Assembly: GCA_029167225.1 (NCBI GenBank)
Contig: JARFNK010000003.1
Coordinates: 310,001 to 374,000, forward strand
DNA length: 64,000 nt
Reading direction: 5' to 3'
Source of the DNA: Sphingobium arseniciresistens
GTDB lineage: Bacteria > Pseudomonadota > Alphaproteobacteria > Sphingomonadales > Sphingomonadaceae
Part shown: piece by piece, positions 51,805 to 61,347 of the stretch
How positions within the stretch are numbered: position 1 is the first letter of the stretch
Layout of the letters: each line of letters opens with the position of its first letter
Translations under genes and position numbers: made by a program
Notes under the pieces: model-generated
What the model was told of the DNA's origin: nothing
The model's database searches: none
What the model saw: the letters and a program-made list of their open reading frames with translations, nothing else

Positions 51805-52749
51805 ATGCGAACGATGATGAAACTGGATGCGATCGCGACCTTCATCGCCATCGTGGACGCCGGTTCGATCAGCGGCGCCGCCCGGTCGCTTGGCAGGCCC
51901 AAGTCCGTCACCAGCGAACGGCTGGCGGAACTGGAGCGCGAACTGGGCACGCGGCTGATCCAGCGCACGACCCGCAACCTGTCGCTGACCGAGGATGGCG
52001 AGACCTTCCTGCCCCGCGCCCGGCGGATCCTGCGGGAAACCGTGGAGGCTGCGGCCGAACTGTCGGAGCGGCGCGGCACGCTGGCCGGCCCGTTGCGGAT
52101 ATCGGCGCCCGTCGGCTTCGGCGTGCTGCATCTGGGGAAGGCGCTCAATCGCTTTCTCGCCGCCCATCCCGACATCGACCTGACGCTCGACCTGGACGAC
52201 AGTTTCGTTGATGCGGCGGCCGATGGCTATGACGCGGTGCTGCGGATCGGGACGATCGCCGACAACCGGCTGGTGGCCAAGCGCCTGGCCTCGACGTGCC
52301 GGGTACTGGTGAGCGCGCCTGCCTATCTCGCGGCCCATGGTGTGCCCCGCAGCGTCGCCGATCTGGAAGGGCACAGGGGTGTTCTCTACGCCAACCGGGA
52401 ATCGGACTGGCGCTTTGCCGCTGGCACCGGCTGGGTGGTGGCGCGGCCGCGAGCGGTGCTGCGGGTCAATAACGGGCTGGTCATGCGCGATGCGACGATC
52501 GCCGGCCTCGGCATCGCCCTGTTGCCCAGCTTCTATGTGAACGAGGCGCTGGAACAGGGCGCGCTCGTGACGCTGGATGTCGGCTGCGAGCCAGAAAGCG
52601 CGGAGCTTTTCGTCGTCTATCCGCGCGACCGCAATGCCTCGGCCAAGGTGCTCGCGCTGGTCGAGAGCCTGCGCGGCAGCTTCGGCGATCCACCCTATTG
52701 GGATTGTGCCGGCAAGGGCGCGGGCAGCGCCGCGCCCTTGCCGGGTTGA
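51805..52749 (+). CDS. LysR family transcriptional regulator
   Basis: 314 residues. Winged helix at the N-terminus: LDAIATFIAIVDAGSISGAARSLGRPKSVTSERLAELERELGTRLIQRTTRNL, then a two-lobed ligand-binding domain (LAGPLRISAPVGFGVLHLG, DAVLRIG, HRGVLYANRESDWRF). It starts at ATG 51805; ATG 51814 or 51817 would also fit. The divergent hydrolase gene 111 bases away is the natural target. Its 3' end contains a strong hairpin. Confidence 0.92.
   Translation: MRTMMKLDAIATFIAIVDAGSISGAARSLGRPKSVTSERLAELERELGTRLIQRTTRNLSLTEDGETFLPRARRILRETVEAAAELSERRGTLAGPLRISAPVGFGVLHLGKALNRFLAAHPDIDLTLDLDDSFVDAAADGYDAVLRIGTIADNRLVAKRLASTCRVLVSAPAYLAAHGVPRSVADLEGHRGVLYANRESDWRFAAGTGWVVARPRAVLRVNNGLVMRDATIAGLGIALLPSFYVNEALEQGALVTLDVGCEPESAELFVVYPRDRNASAKVLALVESLRGSFGDPPYWDCAGKGAGSAAPLPG
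52709..52744. terminator. Bidirectional hairpin inside the end of the LysR gene
   Basis: Perfect 15-bp stem, CCGGCAAGGGCGCGG at 52709-52723 with 52730-52744, loop GCAGCG. It lies within the last codons of the LysR gene and just before the convergent TonB receptor stop at 52752, so it can serve both transcripts. No T tract. Confidence 0.65.
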
Positions 52750-52751
52750 GG

Positions 52752-54929
52752 CTACAGCTTGGCGCGCAATGTCACCAGCACGTTGCGCGGATCGCCATAG
52801 GCATCGGTCGAACCCCAACGAATGTCATAGCCGACCGCCTTGTAATAGGTCTTGTCCAGCACATTGCCGACATTCACCTGCACGTCGAACTGCTCGCTGA
52901 ACTTATAGCTCGCCATCAGGTCGACGACGGCATAGGCGCCCTGCGCGACCGTGAAGGGGATGTTGCGGAAGTTCGTGCCGCGCAGGGTCTGGTTGAAGAT
53001 CCGGCTCTGCCAGGAGGCCGACGCGCCGACGCGCACCCGGTTGAACCTGCCCGGCAGCGTGTAGAAGGATGCCAGCTTGACGAGATGTTCGGGATAGTCG
53101 GTGTCGAAGGCCTTGGTCTCGTTGGTCGGGTTCAGCCCCTCGACATAGCGCGCACGGACATAGCTGTAGCCGAGCGACACCTGCAGGCCGGGCAGCAGTT
53201 CGCCCTGCAGTTCCGCGTCGACGCCCTTGCTGCGGACGAGGCCTGACGCCACCGAGCAGGAGGCAGCGGGGAAGGTGGGGCAGCCGCTCTGGTCGACCGG
53301 CACGATCGCCCGCTTGGTCTGGTCCACCTGGAACAGGCTGATCGTCGCGTTCAACTTGCCGCCCAGATATTCGCCCTTCAGCCCGATCTCGTAATTCTTG
53401 CCGAGGATAGGCGCGAGGATCGTCTGCGAGCCTGTATCCGGTGCGAAGCCCCTGGCACTCTGTGGCTGGAAGATGTCGGTATAGCTCACATAGGCGGTAT
53501 GATGCCTGTCGAGGTCGAGCAGTACGCCGGCATAGACGGTCTTGTGCGCCTTCACCCGATAGTCGCCGCTGGCCGTGCCGACATTGTCATAATCATACCA
53601 GTCGAGCCGGCCACCGACGATGATCTTGAGCGGATCGGCCGGATTGATGCGGGCAGAGGCATAGACGCCGTCCTGCGAGATGATGTTGGTGCTGGCGGTC
53701 GTCGGCTGGAAATTCGGCTTGGGTTGGGCCGAGGGATCGAAATTGAAGATGTCGATCGTGCCGGGCAGCACGCCGGCGCCGCTGTAATTCTGTGTCCGTG
53801 TCTTCGTCTCGCGCCGGCTCGCCCCTAGAGTCAGGTCATGCTTGCGCCCGAACAATGTGAGCGGCCCGCTGAGAAAGGCGTCGGCGCCGAGCTGGTCCTC
53901 GTCATAGGATGCCTGGTAGATGCTTTGTGTCAGCCCCAGGTCTGTATCGCGGCGATAGAGATAGCTGCCCGAGAAGATCGCGTCCTGCCAAGTCTTCATG
54001 CCGGCCAGCCGCAGCTGCCATTCGCCGCCCAGCGCCTGTCGGATCTCGCCGAACAGCGTGTCGGCCTTCTGGCTCTTGCCTTCCCAGTCGCTGGACGGGC
54101 GGAAGGAGCGGGGCAGGTCCAGATGCGCGCCGGTCGCGCTGAGCGGCAGGCCGCCCCAGAAGCTGTTGTAGAAATCATCCTGATGGGTCGCGCCCGCCAT
54201 GATCGTCGTGCTAGCGGTGGCGTCATATTCCGCGATGGCATGGAAGAGGCCGCGATGGATCTTCTCGCCCTTGCGGAAGGTGCTGCTGTCCTGATAGCTG
54301 CCGATGGTGCGGACGCGCAGCGTGCCTTCCGCATTGACCGGCCCGCCCATGTCGATCTCGCCGCGATAATTGTCCCAGCTGCCGGCCGCCGCCGTCAGGT
54401 TCATGTGGAATGCGTCCTGCGGGCGCTTGCGCACCATGTTGATCGCGGCGGACGGATTGCCGCTGCCGGTGATGAGGCCGGTGGCGCCGCGCACCACCTC
54501 GACCCGGTCGAAGATGGCGAGGTTGGTCTGCAGCCCGACGACATGGCCCTGATAGCGACTGGGCAGGCCGTCATACATGATATTGTCGATGTCGAAGCCC
54601 CGCGCGTTGAAGGCCGGGCGGCCGGGGTCGTTGCTGCTGTTGAGGAACAGGCCGGGCGTGAACTTCACGACGTCGGTGACATTGGTCATCAGCTGGTCGT
54701 CCAGCCGCTGGCGGGTGATGACGGTGACGGACTGCGGGGTTTCGCGAATGGAGAGCGGCAGCTTCGTCGCGGTCTTCATCGACTTGGTCGTGTAGGCGCC
54801 TGTGCCCTCTGTCGCGTCGTCATGCTTGCCGGTGACAATGATCTCGTCGCGGCCGGGATTTTCGGCCTTGATGTCATCCGCAGCCGGAACATTCGCCGCA
54901 GCGGCCAGAAGCAATATCGATAATGGCAT
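52752..54929 (-). CDS. TonB-dependent siderophore receptor
   Basis: 725 residues from ATG 54929, with AGGGGG upstream. Short signal peptide MPLSILLLAAAANVPA, then the siderophore-receptor plug: LSIRETPQSVTVITRQRLDDQ, MTNVTDVVKFTPGLF, RGFDIDNIMYDGLPS, FDRVEVVRGATGLITGSGNPSAAINMVRKRP. The barrel runs to the terminal NVLVTLRAKL. The pattern is that of FpvA/FhuE-type ferric hydroxamate or mixed-ligand siderophore receptors. A Fur-like dyad lies at 54979-54993. Convergent with the LysR gene. Confidence 0.93.
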   Translation of the reverse strand: MPLSILLLAAAANVPAADDIKAENPGRDEIIVTGKHDDATEGTGAYTTKSMKTATKLPLSIRETPQSVTVITRQRLDDQLMTNVTDVVKFTPGLFLNSSNDPGRPAFNARGFDIDNIMYDGLPSRYQGHVVGLQTNLAIFDRVEVVRGATGLITGSGNPSAAINMVRKRPQDAFHMNLTAAAGSWDNYRGEIDMGGPVNAEGTLRVRTIGSYQDSSTFRKGEKIHRGLFHAIAEYDATASTTIMAGATHQDDFYNSFWGGLPLSATGAHLDLPRSFRPSSDWEGKSQKADTLFGEIRQALGGEWQLRLAGMKTWQDAIFSGSYLYRRDTDLGLTQSIYQASYDEDQLGADAFLSGPLTLFGRKHDLTLGASRRETKTRTQNYSGAGVLPGTIDIFNFDPSAQPKPNFQPTTASTNIISQDGVYASARINPADPLKIIVGGRLDWYDYDNVGTASGDYRVKAHKTVYAGVLLDLDRHHTAYVSYTDIFQPQSARGFAPDTGSQTILAPILGKNYEIGLKGEYLGGKLNATISLFQVDQTKRAIVPVDQSGCPTFPAASCSVASGLVRSKGVDAELQGELLPGLQVSLGYSYVRARYVEGLNPTNETKAFDTDYPEHLVKLASFYTLPGRFNRVRVGASASWQSRIFNQTLRGTNFRNIPFTVAQGAYAVVDLMASYKFSEQFDVQVNVGNVLDKTYYKAVGYDIRWGSTDAYGDPRNVLVTLRAKL

Positions 54930-54978
54930 ATTTGGACCCCCTGTTTCGCGGGCGGTCATAGAAAGCAAAGTTCAATAA

Positions 54979-54993
54979 TGCAAATGATTCGCA
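54979..54993. promoter_or_regulatory. Fur-like operator TGCnAATnATTnGCA upstream of the first siderophore receptor
   Basis: The dyad TGCAAATGATTCGCA is a perfect inverted repeat of the type TGCnAATnATTnGCA, resembling alphaproteobacterial Fur boxes. It lies about 50 bases upstream of the receptor start at 54929. A near-identical copy precedes the second receptor. Confidence 0.65.
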
Positions 54994-55034
54994 ATATAAA
55001 TAAATCATCATCTTACGGGATGTGCCTGGACCGC

Positions 55035-55352
55035 CTACAGCAGCACGAAGGGCACTGCGCAGGCCAGCGTAGCGAGGCCGAGACTGAGCGCGAGGCGGGG
55101 TCGCCACGACATCAGCAGGACCAGCATAGCGCCCGCAATGCACAGTTCCCCGACCCAGGCGACAAACCCTTGTGCCCCGCCGAACCGCAGGACCGCGACG
55201 ATCAAAGAGATCGCGAGCAACACGGCTCCGACCAAGCGCGCCCTGGGCGGCGCGAGCATGGCCGGCACCGGTTTCTTGGGGCGATGCTTCTTGATCGCTA
55301 CGGCAAGGTTGGCGAAGGCCGCATAGGCGATCAGCCCGGATTCAAGTGGCAT
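55035..55352 (-). CDS. DUF3325 family membrane protein
   Basis: 105 residues from ATG 55352, overlapping the PepSY stop by 11 bases. Hydrophobic helices include LVGAVLLAISLIVAVLRF, FVAWVGELCIAGAMLVLLMS and the last LALSLGLATLACAVPFVLL. DUF3325 proteins occur next to PepSY and DUF3649 proteins in siderophore operons. Probably a membrane partner in iron release. Last gene of the three-gene operon. Confidence 0.82.
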   Translation of the reverse strand: MPLESGLIAYAAFANLAVAIKKHRPKKPVPAMLAPPRARLVGAVLLAISLIVAVLRFGGAQGFVAWVGELCIAGAMLVLLMSWRPRLALSLGLATLACAVPFVLL

Positions 55353-56970
55353 GGGTGGCCTCATTCGTGATCGGCTGAGAGCCGGCGCGGCGGCGTTTGA
55401 CGGGGGCCTGCTTCTGCTTGCTTGCGCGCCATGCGCCAAAGCCGAGCAGCGCCGCGATGGCCAGAAAGGCAAGGTCGAACGCGATGAACAACGTGTCGCC
55501 GGTGCGGATGCTGTGCAGCAGGCCGCGATCGGTGGTCGCCATGTTGACGATGGGCAGCGCGGCAAAGGCGGCGGCGGCGATGCTCAGCATCTCCGGCCAT
55601 GCGCGCGCGACCGGGCGCAGCAGCGACAGGAGCGCGAGGCCGAACCACAGCTGGAACATCACCGAAACCTCCAGGTCCGCTCGCCCCGGCACGTCGGCTG
55701 GGATCAGCCGGTTGGCGAGCAGATAGCCTGCCATGCCGTTGGGCAAGCAGGCGATGGCGGCGATGTTCAGGCGCTCGACCAGTTTGAAGCCGAAGAAAGG
55801 CTTGGCGCCCGGCTTGCGACGCTTGGCCGTCCACAACAGCAGCCCGGTGCCGACCATCGCGGTGCCCGTCATCCCCAGCAGGAAATAGGTCCAGCGCAGC
55901 ACCGGCCCGGCAAAGCTGCCCAGGTGCAGGCCCAGCATCACGCTGGCGGTCCTGATCGCCGGGCCGGGCTCGGCCGAAGCGGAGAGCCGCCTGCCGGTCG
56001 CGCCCGCATAGACGATGGATCCGCCGCGCGCATTGAGCTGGTCGGTGCCGCTGCGGACGATGGTGACGGTCGACATGGCATCGTCGGGATTGCGGATGAC
56101 GATCCGGTCCGGCGCGCTGCCGCCCCATTCGCGGACGGCCTCTGCGACCATCGGGCCTATCGGTGCCAGCTGCGCGGCGCGGCCGGAGGCCTCGTCATCG
56201 GGTTCCGACCCATAGGCCTCGGTCGCGAAGACGGCCGGCTTCGGGTAATTGGCCATGATCGGCCAGGGCATATACATCACGACCAGCGTGATGAGCCCGG
56301 TATAGGTAATCATCGCATGGAAGGGCAGAGCGAGCACCGCCGACACATTATGCGCGTCCAGCCAGCTCCGTTGCCCCTTGCTCCAGCGCAAGGTGAAGAA
56401 ATCGACGAAGATGCGCTTGTGGGTGATCACGCCGGACATGATCGCGGCCAGCATGAAGATGGCGCACAGCCCCGCCAGCCAGCGGCCCCACGGATAGGGC
56501 AATTGCAGCTGGAAGTGGAAGCGGTAGAAATGCTCGCCTCCACGAGTATCACGAGCCGCGAGCGGCGCGCCGGTCTGCGGATTGAGGTTGATCTCCGGCC
56601 TTGAGGGCGGGCGCGGCGCCTTTGGATCGGGATTGGGGCGGGCGATGGCGAAGATACGGGTCTCGCGCGTGCGCTCGTCGGGCAGGTAGATATACCATTG
56701 CTTGTCGTGCGGCGTGGTCGCCTGCATGTGCGCGACCGCCGTCTCGGCTGCCTGCACCGGCGACGTGACGGGCAATTGCAGTTCCGGCTGCATCCAGCGG
56801 GTGATCTCAGGCCGGAAATAGCTGGCGGTGCCGGTCAGGAACATCGCGAACAGGATCCAGCCGGCCAGCAGTCCCAGCCATGTGTGGATCCACGCCATCG
56901 ACTGGCGCAGGCCCTTTCCGGTCGCTCCGTCATCGCCGCCTTTGCCAGCCTTGCCGCTCTTGGCCGTCAT
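55342..56970 (-). CDS. PepSY-associated transmembrane protein (iron uptake operon)
   Basis: 542 residues from ATG 56970. N-terminal TM helix SMAWIHTWLGLLAGWILFAMFLTG with the family's HxWxG-like start, a large periplasmic PepSY region, then further helices (AGLCAIFMLAAIMSGVITHK, FHAMITYTGLITLVVMYMPW and a cluster to the C-terminus). Conserved histidines in HTWLG and in DAHNVSAVLALPFHAM suggest heme or metal ligands, as in PiuB/FpvG-like proteins that reduce siderophore-bound iron. It overlaps the DUF3649 gene by 4 bases. Confidence 0.88.
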   Translation of the reverse strand: MTAKSGKAGKGGDDGATGKGLRQSMAWIHTWLGLLAGWILFAMFLTGTASYFRPEITRWMQPELQLPVTSPVQAAETAVAHMQATTPHDKQWYIYLPDERTRETRIFAIARPNPDPKAPRPPSRPEINLNPQTGAPLAARDTRGGEHFYRFHFQLQLPYPWGRWLAGLCAIFMLAAIMSGVITHKRIFVDFFTLRWSKGQRSWLDAHNVSAVLALPFHAMITYTGLITLVVMYMPWPIMANYPKPAVFATEAYGSEPDDEASGRAAQLAPIGPMVAEAVREWGGSAPDRIVIRNPDDAMSTVTIVRSGTDQLNARGGSIVYAGATGRRLSASAEPGPAIRTASVMLGLHLGSFAGPVLRWTYFLLGMTGTAMVGTGLLLWTAKRRKPGAKPFFGFKLVERLNIAAIACLPNGMAGYLLANRLIPADVPGRADLEVSVMFQLWFGLALLSLLRPVARAWPEMLSIAAAAFAALPIVNMATTDRGLLHSIRTGDTLFIAFDLAFLAIAALLGFGAWRASKQKQAPVKRRRAGSQPITNEATHAT

Positions 56971-57290
56971 GGCCGTGCCCCCAGCAGTACCGCAGCGCCG
57001 ATGGAGAGGGCTGCGCTGCCCCAGATGACCGCCGCCACGCGCGACAGGCGCGGCTCGTGAAAGGCCCACAGGCCAAGCGACGCGAAGACCAGGAATGACA
57101 GGATCATGCCCCAGGCGGTCGCCTCCACCCGCGCGATCGGCATCAGGCGCGCGAACAGCGAAGCGATGCCCGATGCGGCGGCATAGCTGCCCAGCAGCGC
57201 CGTCAGGCAACGCGCGCCCATGCGCCACGCCCCTTGGATGCCCTGACGACGAAGGGCTGCTCGGTGGGTCGTCACGCCTGTTTCTCCCAT
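56967..57290 (-). CDS. DUF3649 family membrane protein
   Basis: 107 residues, three hydrophobic helices (ARCLTALLGSYAAASGIASLFA, ATAWGMILSFLVFASLGLWAF, VAAVIWGSAALSIGAAVLLG). DUF3649 is a recurrent partner of PepSY/DUF3325 genes beside TonB siderophore receptors. First gene of the minus-strand operon, 43 bases from the Fur-like dyad at 57333, which could control both this operon and the divergent receptor. Confidence 0.82.
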   Translation of the reverse strand: MGETGVTTHRAALRRQGIQGAWRMGARCLTALLGSYAAASGIASLFARLMPIARVEATAWGMILSFLVFASLGLWAFHEPRLSRVAAVIWGSAALSIGAAVLLGARP

Positions 57291-57332
57291 ATTGACGGCT
57301 TGCCTCTAGCCACAACCGCTCATAGTAGCAAT

Positions 57333-57347
57333 TGCGAATCGTTAGCA
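57333..57347. promoter_or_regulatory. Fur-like operator between the DUF3649 operon and the second siderophore receptor
   Basis: TGCGAATCGTTAGCA fits TGCnAATnRTTnGCA with one deviation from the dyad at 54979. It lies 19 bases before the receptor start at 57366 and 43 bases before the divergent DUF3649 start, a good position to repress both transcripts. Confidence 0.6.
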
Positions 57348-57365
57348 ATATTGAAAGGGGTCGTA

Positions 57366-59684
57366 ATGAGCAGCTGTTTCCGGTCAAAGGTAAGGCAGCC
57401 AGAGCGCCGGGTCGTTCTGGCGCTGGTCGCGTCAGTTGCGGCACAGGCGTTGGTTCCGGCGCTGGCCCATGCCGAAGAGAATATCGCCGAGCGCGAGGCT
57501 TCCTCGGAGTCGATCGTCGTCACCGGCATGCGCGGCAAGCAGGCCGGGTCGGGCACGAAGACCGAAACGCCACTGATGCTCACGCCGCAGAGCATCACCG
57601 TCATCGACAATGATGAGCTAAGCCGGCGCAACGCGCTGTCGATCAACCAGGCGCTGGGCTATGTCGCGGGTGTCGCCACCAACCAGCGCGGCGCGATGGT
57701 GACGCGCTATGACCAGCTCATCCTGCGCGGCTTTACGCCCGGCGTGTTCCTTGATGGCATGCGCCTGCTCGCCGGCCCCTATTCGATGCCGCAGATCGAT
57801 TTCAACCGGGTCGACCATGTCGACGTGGTGAAGGGGCCGGCCTCGGTCCTCTATGGCAACTCGACGCCCGGCGGCCTTGTCAACCTGACCAGCAAGATGC
57901 CGGAAGAGACCGCCTTCGGCCGGATCGAGGGGCAGGTCGGCAATTATGCGTCGGTGCGCGGCGCGGTCGACATCAACCAGCCGCTGGACAGCGAGGGCCG
58001 CTTGCTGGCCCGCGTCGTGGGCGGCTGGCAGAAGGGCGACGGCCTGACCAGCGGCACGTTCAGCGAGCGCTATCATGTGAGCCCCATGCTCACCTTCGCG
58101 CCCGCGCCGGACACCAGCCTGACGCTGATCGCGGCCTATCAGCATGCGCCCAGCGGCGGCGGCTATTCGGGCGTTCCCGCCTATGGCACGGTGCTGGCCA
58201 ACCCGCTGGGGACATTGCCGCGGAACATCAACACCGGCGATCCGGGCTATGAACGCTACAACCACAAGGCGAAGTCGATCGCGGCCTTCTTCCGCCATGA
58301 CTTCAACGAGAACCTCACCTTCCGGTCGAATTTCCGGTTCCAGAACAATCGCCTGTCCTACCGCCAGCTCTATGTGGCGGGCTTCGCGACCACCGGAACG
58401 GGTGCAGCGCGCAACACCGACTTCTCCACGATCACGCGCGGCGGCGGCGGCGCGGACGAGGATTTCGACACGCTGACGATGGACAACCATCTGAACGCCA
58501 AGTTCGAGACCGCCGGCATCCAGCATAATGTCCTTGCCGGCCTCGACTATCAGCGGATCACCGGCGAGAACGTCCAGCAGTTCAACACCGGGCAGAGCAG
58601 CAATCCGCTCACCAGCATCCCCAATCTCAGCCTGTTCGCGCCGACCTATGGCGGCACACTGCCGAGCTTCGACCTGACCGTGCTGTCGAGCGCCTATGTG
58701 AACACCTATGGCACGCGCGACCAGACCGGCGTCTATTTCCAGGACCAGATGAGCATCGGCCGGCTGCAGCTGATTGCGAGCGGCCGCTATGACTGGTACG
58801 ATCAGAATTCGATCAACAAGCGGAACAGCGCGGTGACGAAGCTGTCGCAGAACGCGTTCACCATGCGGCTGGGCGCGCTGTACGAGCTGCCCTTCGGCGT
58901 CTCGCCCTATTTCAGCTATTCGGAGAGCTTCGAGCCGCAGGCGGGCACAACCTATCTGGGCGTGCCCTTCAATCCCGTGACCGGGCGCCAATATGAAGGC
59001 GGCGTCAAGTTCCAGCCGCGCGGCACCAACGCTATCTTTACCCTGTCTGCCTATGACCTGCGCCGCCAGAAGGTGCCGGTGGGCGATCCGGCGGCGGGCA
59101 CGGGCGGCATCCCTGCGAATGCGCAGATCCAGATCGGTGAAGTGCGCGTGCGCGGCGTCGAGCTGGAAGGGCGGGGCGAGGTCTTCGCCGGCTTCGATGT
59201 CGTCGCCGCGGCCAGCTATACCGACGCGATCATCACCCAGGGCACGCCGGCGGTCGCGCCCACGGCAACGAACAGCGGCACGCCCACGACCACCGGCACG
59301 CGTCAGCTCGGCACGCCGGAATGGGCGGCATCCACCTTCCTCTCCTATGATCTGGGCAAGGCGGGCAAGAGCGCGGGCATTCTGTCGGGCCTCAGCCTCG
59401 GCGCGGGGCTGCGCTATGTCGGCGGGTCGGATGGCACGACCAGCTATCTGGTGGTGAACAATGTGACGACCTTCCAGCGCTTCCACACCGCCGGCTTCAT
59501 CCTGGTCGATGCGCTGATCGGCTATGACCTCGGCAAGGCGAATGTGTCGCTCGAGGGCTGGAGCCTGGCGGTCAACGCCGCCAACCTGTTCGACAAGACG
59601 CATATCAGCGCCTGCCCCTTCAACAACAGCTGCTATTATGGCGCGCCGCGCACGGTGATCGGATCGGTGCGCTACAGCTGGTAG
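57366..59684 (+). CDS. TonB-dependent siderophore receptor
   Basis: 772 residues from ATG 57366, preceded by AAAGGGG. Signal peptide with VALVASVAAQALVPALAHA. Plug features: TPLMLTPQSITVIDNDELSR, LSINQALGYVAGVATNQRG, LRGFTPGVFLDGMRLL, FNRVDHVDVVKGPASVLYGNSTPGGLVNLTSK. The barrel ends VIGSVRYSW with the outer-membrane aromatic signature. Likely a ferric siderophore importer energised by TonB. Two cysteines (ISACPFNNSCYYG) sit near the last strands. The Fur-like dyad just upstream predicts iron repression. Confidence 0.93.
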   Translation: MSSCFRSKVRQPERRVVLALVASVAAQALVPALAHAEENIAEREASSESIVVTGMRGKQAGSGTKTETPLMLTPQSITVIDNDELSRRNALSINQALGYVAGVATNQRGAMVTRYDQLILRGFTPGVFLDGMRLLAGPYSMPQIDFNRVDHVDVVKGPASVLYGNSTPGGLVNLTSKMPEETAFGRIEGQVGNYASVRGAVDINQPLDSEGRLLARVVGGWQKGDGLTSGTFSERYHVSPMLTFAPAPDTSLTLIAAYQHAPSGGGYSGVPAYGTVLANPLGTLPRNINTGDPGYERYNHKAKSIAAFFRHDFNENLTFRSNFRFQNNRLSYRQLYVAGFATTGTGAARNTDFSTITRGGGGADEDFDTLTMDNHLNAKFETAGIQHNVLAGLDYQRITGENVQQFNTGQSSNPLTSIPNLSLFAPTYGGTLPSFDLTVLSSAYVNTYGTRDQTGVYFQDQMSIGRLQLIASGRYDWYDQNSINKRNSAVTKLSQNAFTMRLGALYELPFGVSPYFSYSESFEPQAGTTYLGVPFNPVTGRQYEGGVKFQPRGTNAIFTLSAYDLRRQKVPVGDPAAGTGGIPANAQIQIGEVRVRGVELEGRGEVFAGFDVVAAASYTDAIITQGTPAVAPTATNSGTPTTTGTRQLGTPEWAASTFLSYDLGKAGKSAGILSGLSLGAGLRYVGGSDGTTSYLVVNNVTTFQRFHTAGFILVDALIGYDLGKANVSLEGWSLAVNAANLFDKTHISACPFNNSCYYGAPRTVIGSVRYSW

Positions 59685-59711
59685 GATGCGGCGACCCGCA
59701 AGTGGAAGGCA

Positions 59712-59746
59712 AAAAAGGGGCGCCCGATCACCGGGCGCCCCTTTTT
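59712..59746. terminator. Bidirectional intrinsic terminator
   Basis: Perfect 15-bp stem, AAAAAGGGGCGCCCG at 59712-59726 with 59732-59746, loop ATCAC. A run of As on one side and Ts on the other lets it work for the plus-strand receptor and for the minus-strand aldehyde dehydrogenase gene, which ends at 59770. Confidence 0.92.
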
Positions 59747-59769
59747 CGTCCTGTGCCTTGTCGTGAAGA

Positions 59770-61347
59770 TCAGGCCGGCAGCGTCAGCACGCCGTCGATC
59801 CGTTGCGGCGCACCCCAGGGATTGCCGTCCTCAAGGCCGCCGGGGATCAGCGAGGCCGGCAGGTTCTGGTAGCAGACCGGGCGGAGGTAGCGGTCGATAG
59901 CGAGCGTGCCGACGGAGGTCGTGCGGCCGTCCGATGTCGACGGATAGGGGCCGCCATGGACCATGGCATGGCAGACTTCCACGCCTGTCGGCCAGCCGTT
60001 CACCAGGATGCGGCCGACCTTGCGCTCCAGCAGCGGCATCAGCGGCCGGGCCAGCGGCTCGTCCGCGGGGTCGAGGATGAGCGTCGCGGTCAGCTGGCCT
60101 TCCAGCGCGGCGATGACCGTGGCGGCTTCCGCTATGTCGGCGACGGTGACGACGATCGAGGAGGAGCCGAAGACTTCGTGCGAGAGCGCCGCATCCGCCA
60201 GGAATTGCGCGGCGGTGGTGCGGAACAGGGCGCCGCGCGCCTGATTGACGCCTTCGCCCACGCAGCCCCGCGCTACGGCGGTCACGGCCGTATGCGATGC
60301 CAGCGCATCGACGCCGCTTTCGAAGCTGGCATGGATGCCGGGGGTCAGCATCGGTTGCGGCGCGCTACCCGTCAGTGCCTCGCCTGCAGCGGCGAGGAAG
60401 ATGTCCAGATCAGGCCCGTCGATGGCGATGACCATGCCGGGATTGGTGCAGAACTGGCCCGCGCCCATGGTGAGCGACTGGATGAAGGCCGGGGCGAGGT
60501 CTGCGCCGCGCACCTTGAGGGCGGCGGGGAAGAGGATCACCGGGTTGATGCTCGACATTTCAGCATAGACCGGGATCGGCTCCGGGCGGCTGGCGGCGAT
60601 CTTCACCAGTGCGAGGCCGCCGGCACGCGATCCGGTGAAGCCCACCGCCTTGATCCGCGGATCGGCAACCAGCGCGCCGCCCAGCTCATTGCTGATGCCG
60701 GGCAGGAAGGAGAAGACGCCTTCGGGCAGGCCGCAGGCCGCGACTGCCTTCTGGATGGCGCGGGCCACCAGTTCGCCGGTGCCGGGATGGGCCGGGTGGC
60801 CCTTCACCACCACCGGGCAGCCCGCCGCGAGCGCGGAGGCGGTGTCGCCGCCTGCCACCGAGAAGGCGAGCGGGAAGTTGCTGGCGCCGAACACCGCGAC
60901 GGGGCCGACAGCGATATGGCGGCGGCGCAGGTCGGGGCGAGGTAGCGGCTGCCGTTCGGGCAGGGCCGGGTCTATGGTGAGCTGCGCGAAGCTGCCCTCG
61001 CGCAGGATGCTGGCGAACAGCTTCAGCTGGCCGGCGGTGCGGCCGCGCTCGCCCTCGAGTCGTGTGCGCGGCAGGCCGGTTTCCGCCATGGCGCGGGTGA
61101 TGAGCAGGTCGCCGATCGCCACGATCTCGTCGGCGATCGTCTCCAGGAAGGTCGCTCTCGCGGCGGGCGCCAGGTCGGCAAAGGCGATGGCCGCGGCATC
61201 GGCGAGGGCGCAGGCGCGCGCGACTTCTTCGGGGCCGGCGTTGCTAAACGGGGGTTCGAGCGTCTGGCCCGTTGCCGGGTTGACCCCTGCAAAGCTGGTC
61301 TGGCCCTGTTCTTCCGCTGCGCCGATGAGCATCGCTCCGTTGATCAT
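59770..61347 (-). CDS. xylA: 2-oxoglutarate semialdehyde dehydrogenase (Weimberg pathway)
   Basis: 525 residues from ATG 61347 (AAGGTGAAG upstream). ALDH superfamily: oxyanion Asn157 (GASNFPL), Glu263 (YAEMSS), nucleophile Cys300 ([11 protein letters not shown]), and the VGFTGS cofactor loop. The [26 protein letters not shown] block is the variant seen in 2,5-dioxovalerate/2-oxoglutarate semialdehyde dehydrogenases. The NADP preference cannot be read with confidence. It would perform the last oxidation of the pentose route to 2-oxoglutarate. It is divergent from xylX. The Caulobacter name xylA (not isomerase) is used. Confidence 0.86.
   Translation of the reverse strand: MINGAMLIGAAEEQGQTSFAGVNPATGQTLEPPFSNAGPEEVARACALADAAAIAFADLAPAARATFLETIADEIVAIGDLLITRAMAETGLPRTRLEGERGRTAGQLKLFASILREGSFAQLTIDPALPERQPLPRPDLRRRHIAVGPVAVFGASNFPLAFSVAGGDTASALAAGCPVVVKGHPAHPGTGELVARAIQKAVAACGLPEGVFSFLPGISNELGGALVADPRIKAVGFTGSRAGGLALVKIAASRPEPIPVYAEMSSINPVILFPAALKVRGADLAPAFIQSLTMGAGQFCTNPGMVIAIDGPDLDIFLAAAGEALTGSAPQPMLTPGIHASFESGVDALASHTAVTAVARGCVGEGVNQARGALFRTTAAQFLADAALSHEVFGSSSIVVTVADIAEAATVIAALEGQLTATLILDPADEPLARPLMPLLERKVGRILVNGWPTGVEVCHAMVHGGPYPSTSDGRTTSVGTLAIDRYLRPVCYQNLPASLIPGGLEDGNPWGAPQRIDGVLTLPA

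Noticed and set aside
57618..59603. 661-codon minus-strand frame over the second siderophore receptor
   Set aside because: Antisense artefact of GC-rich coding DNA; the plus strand has signal peptide, plug and barrel.
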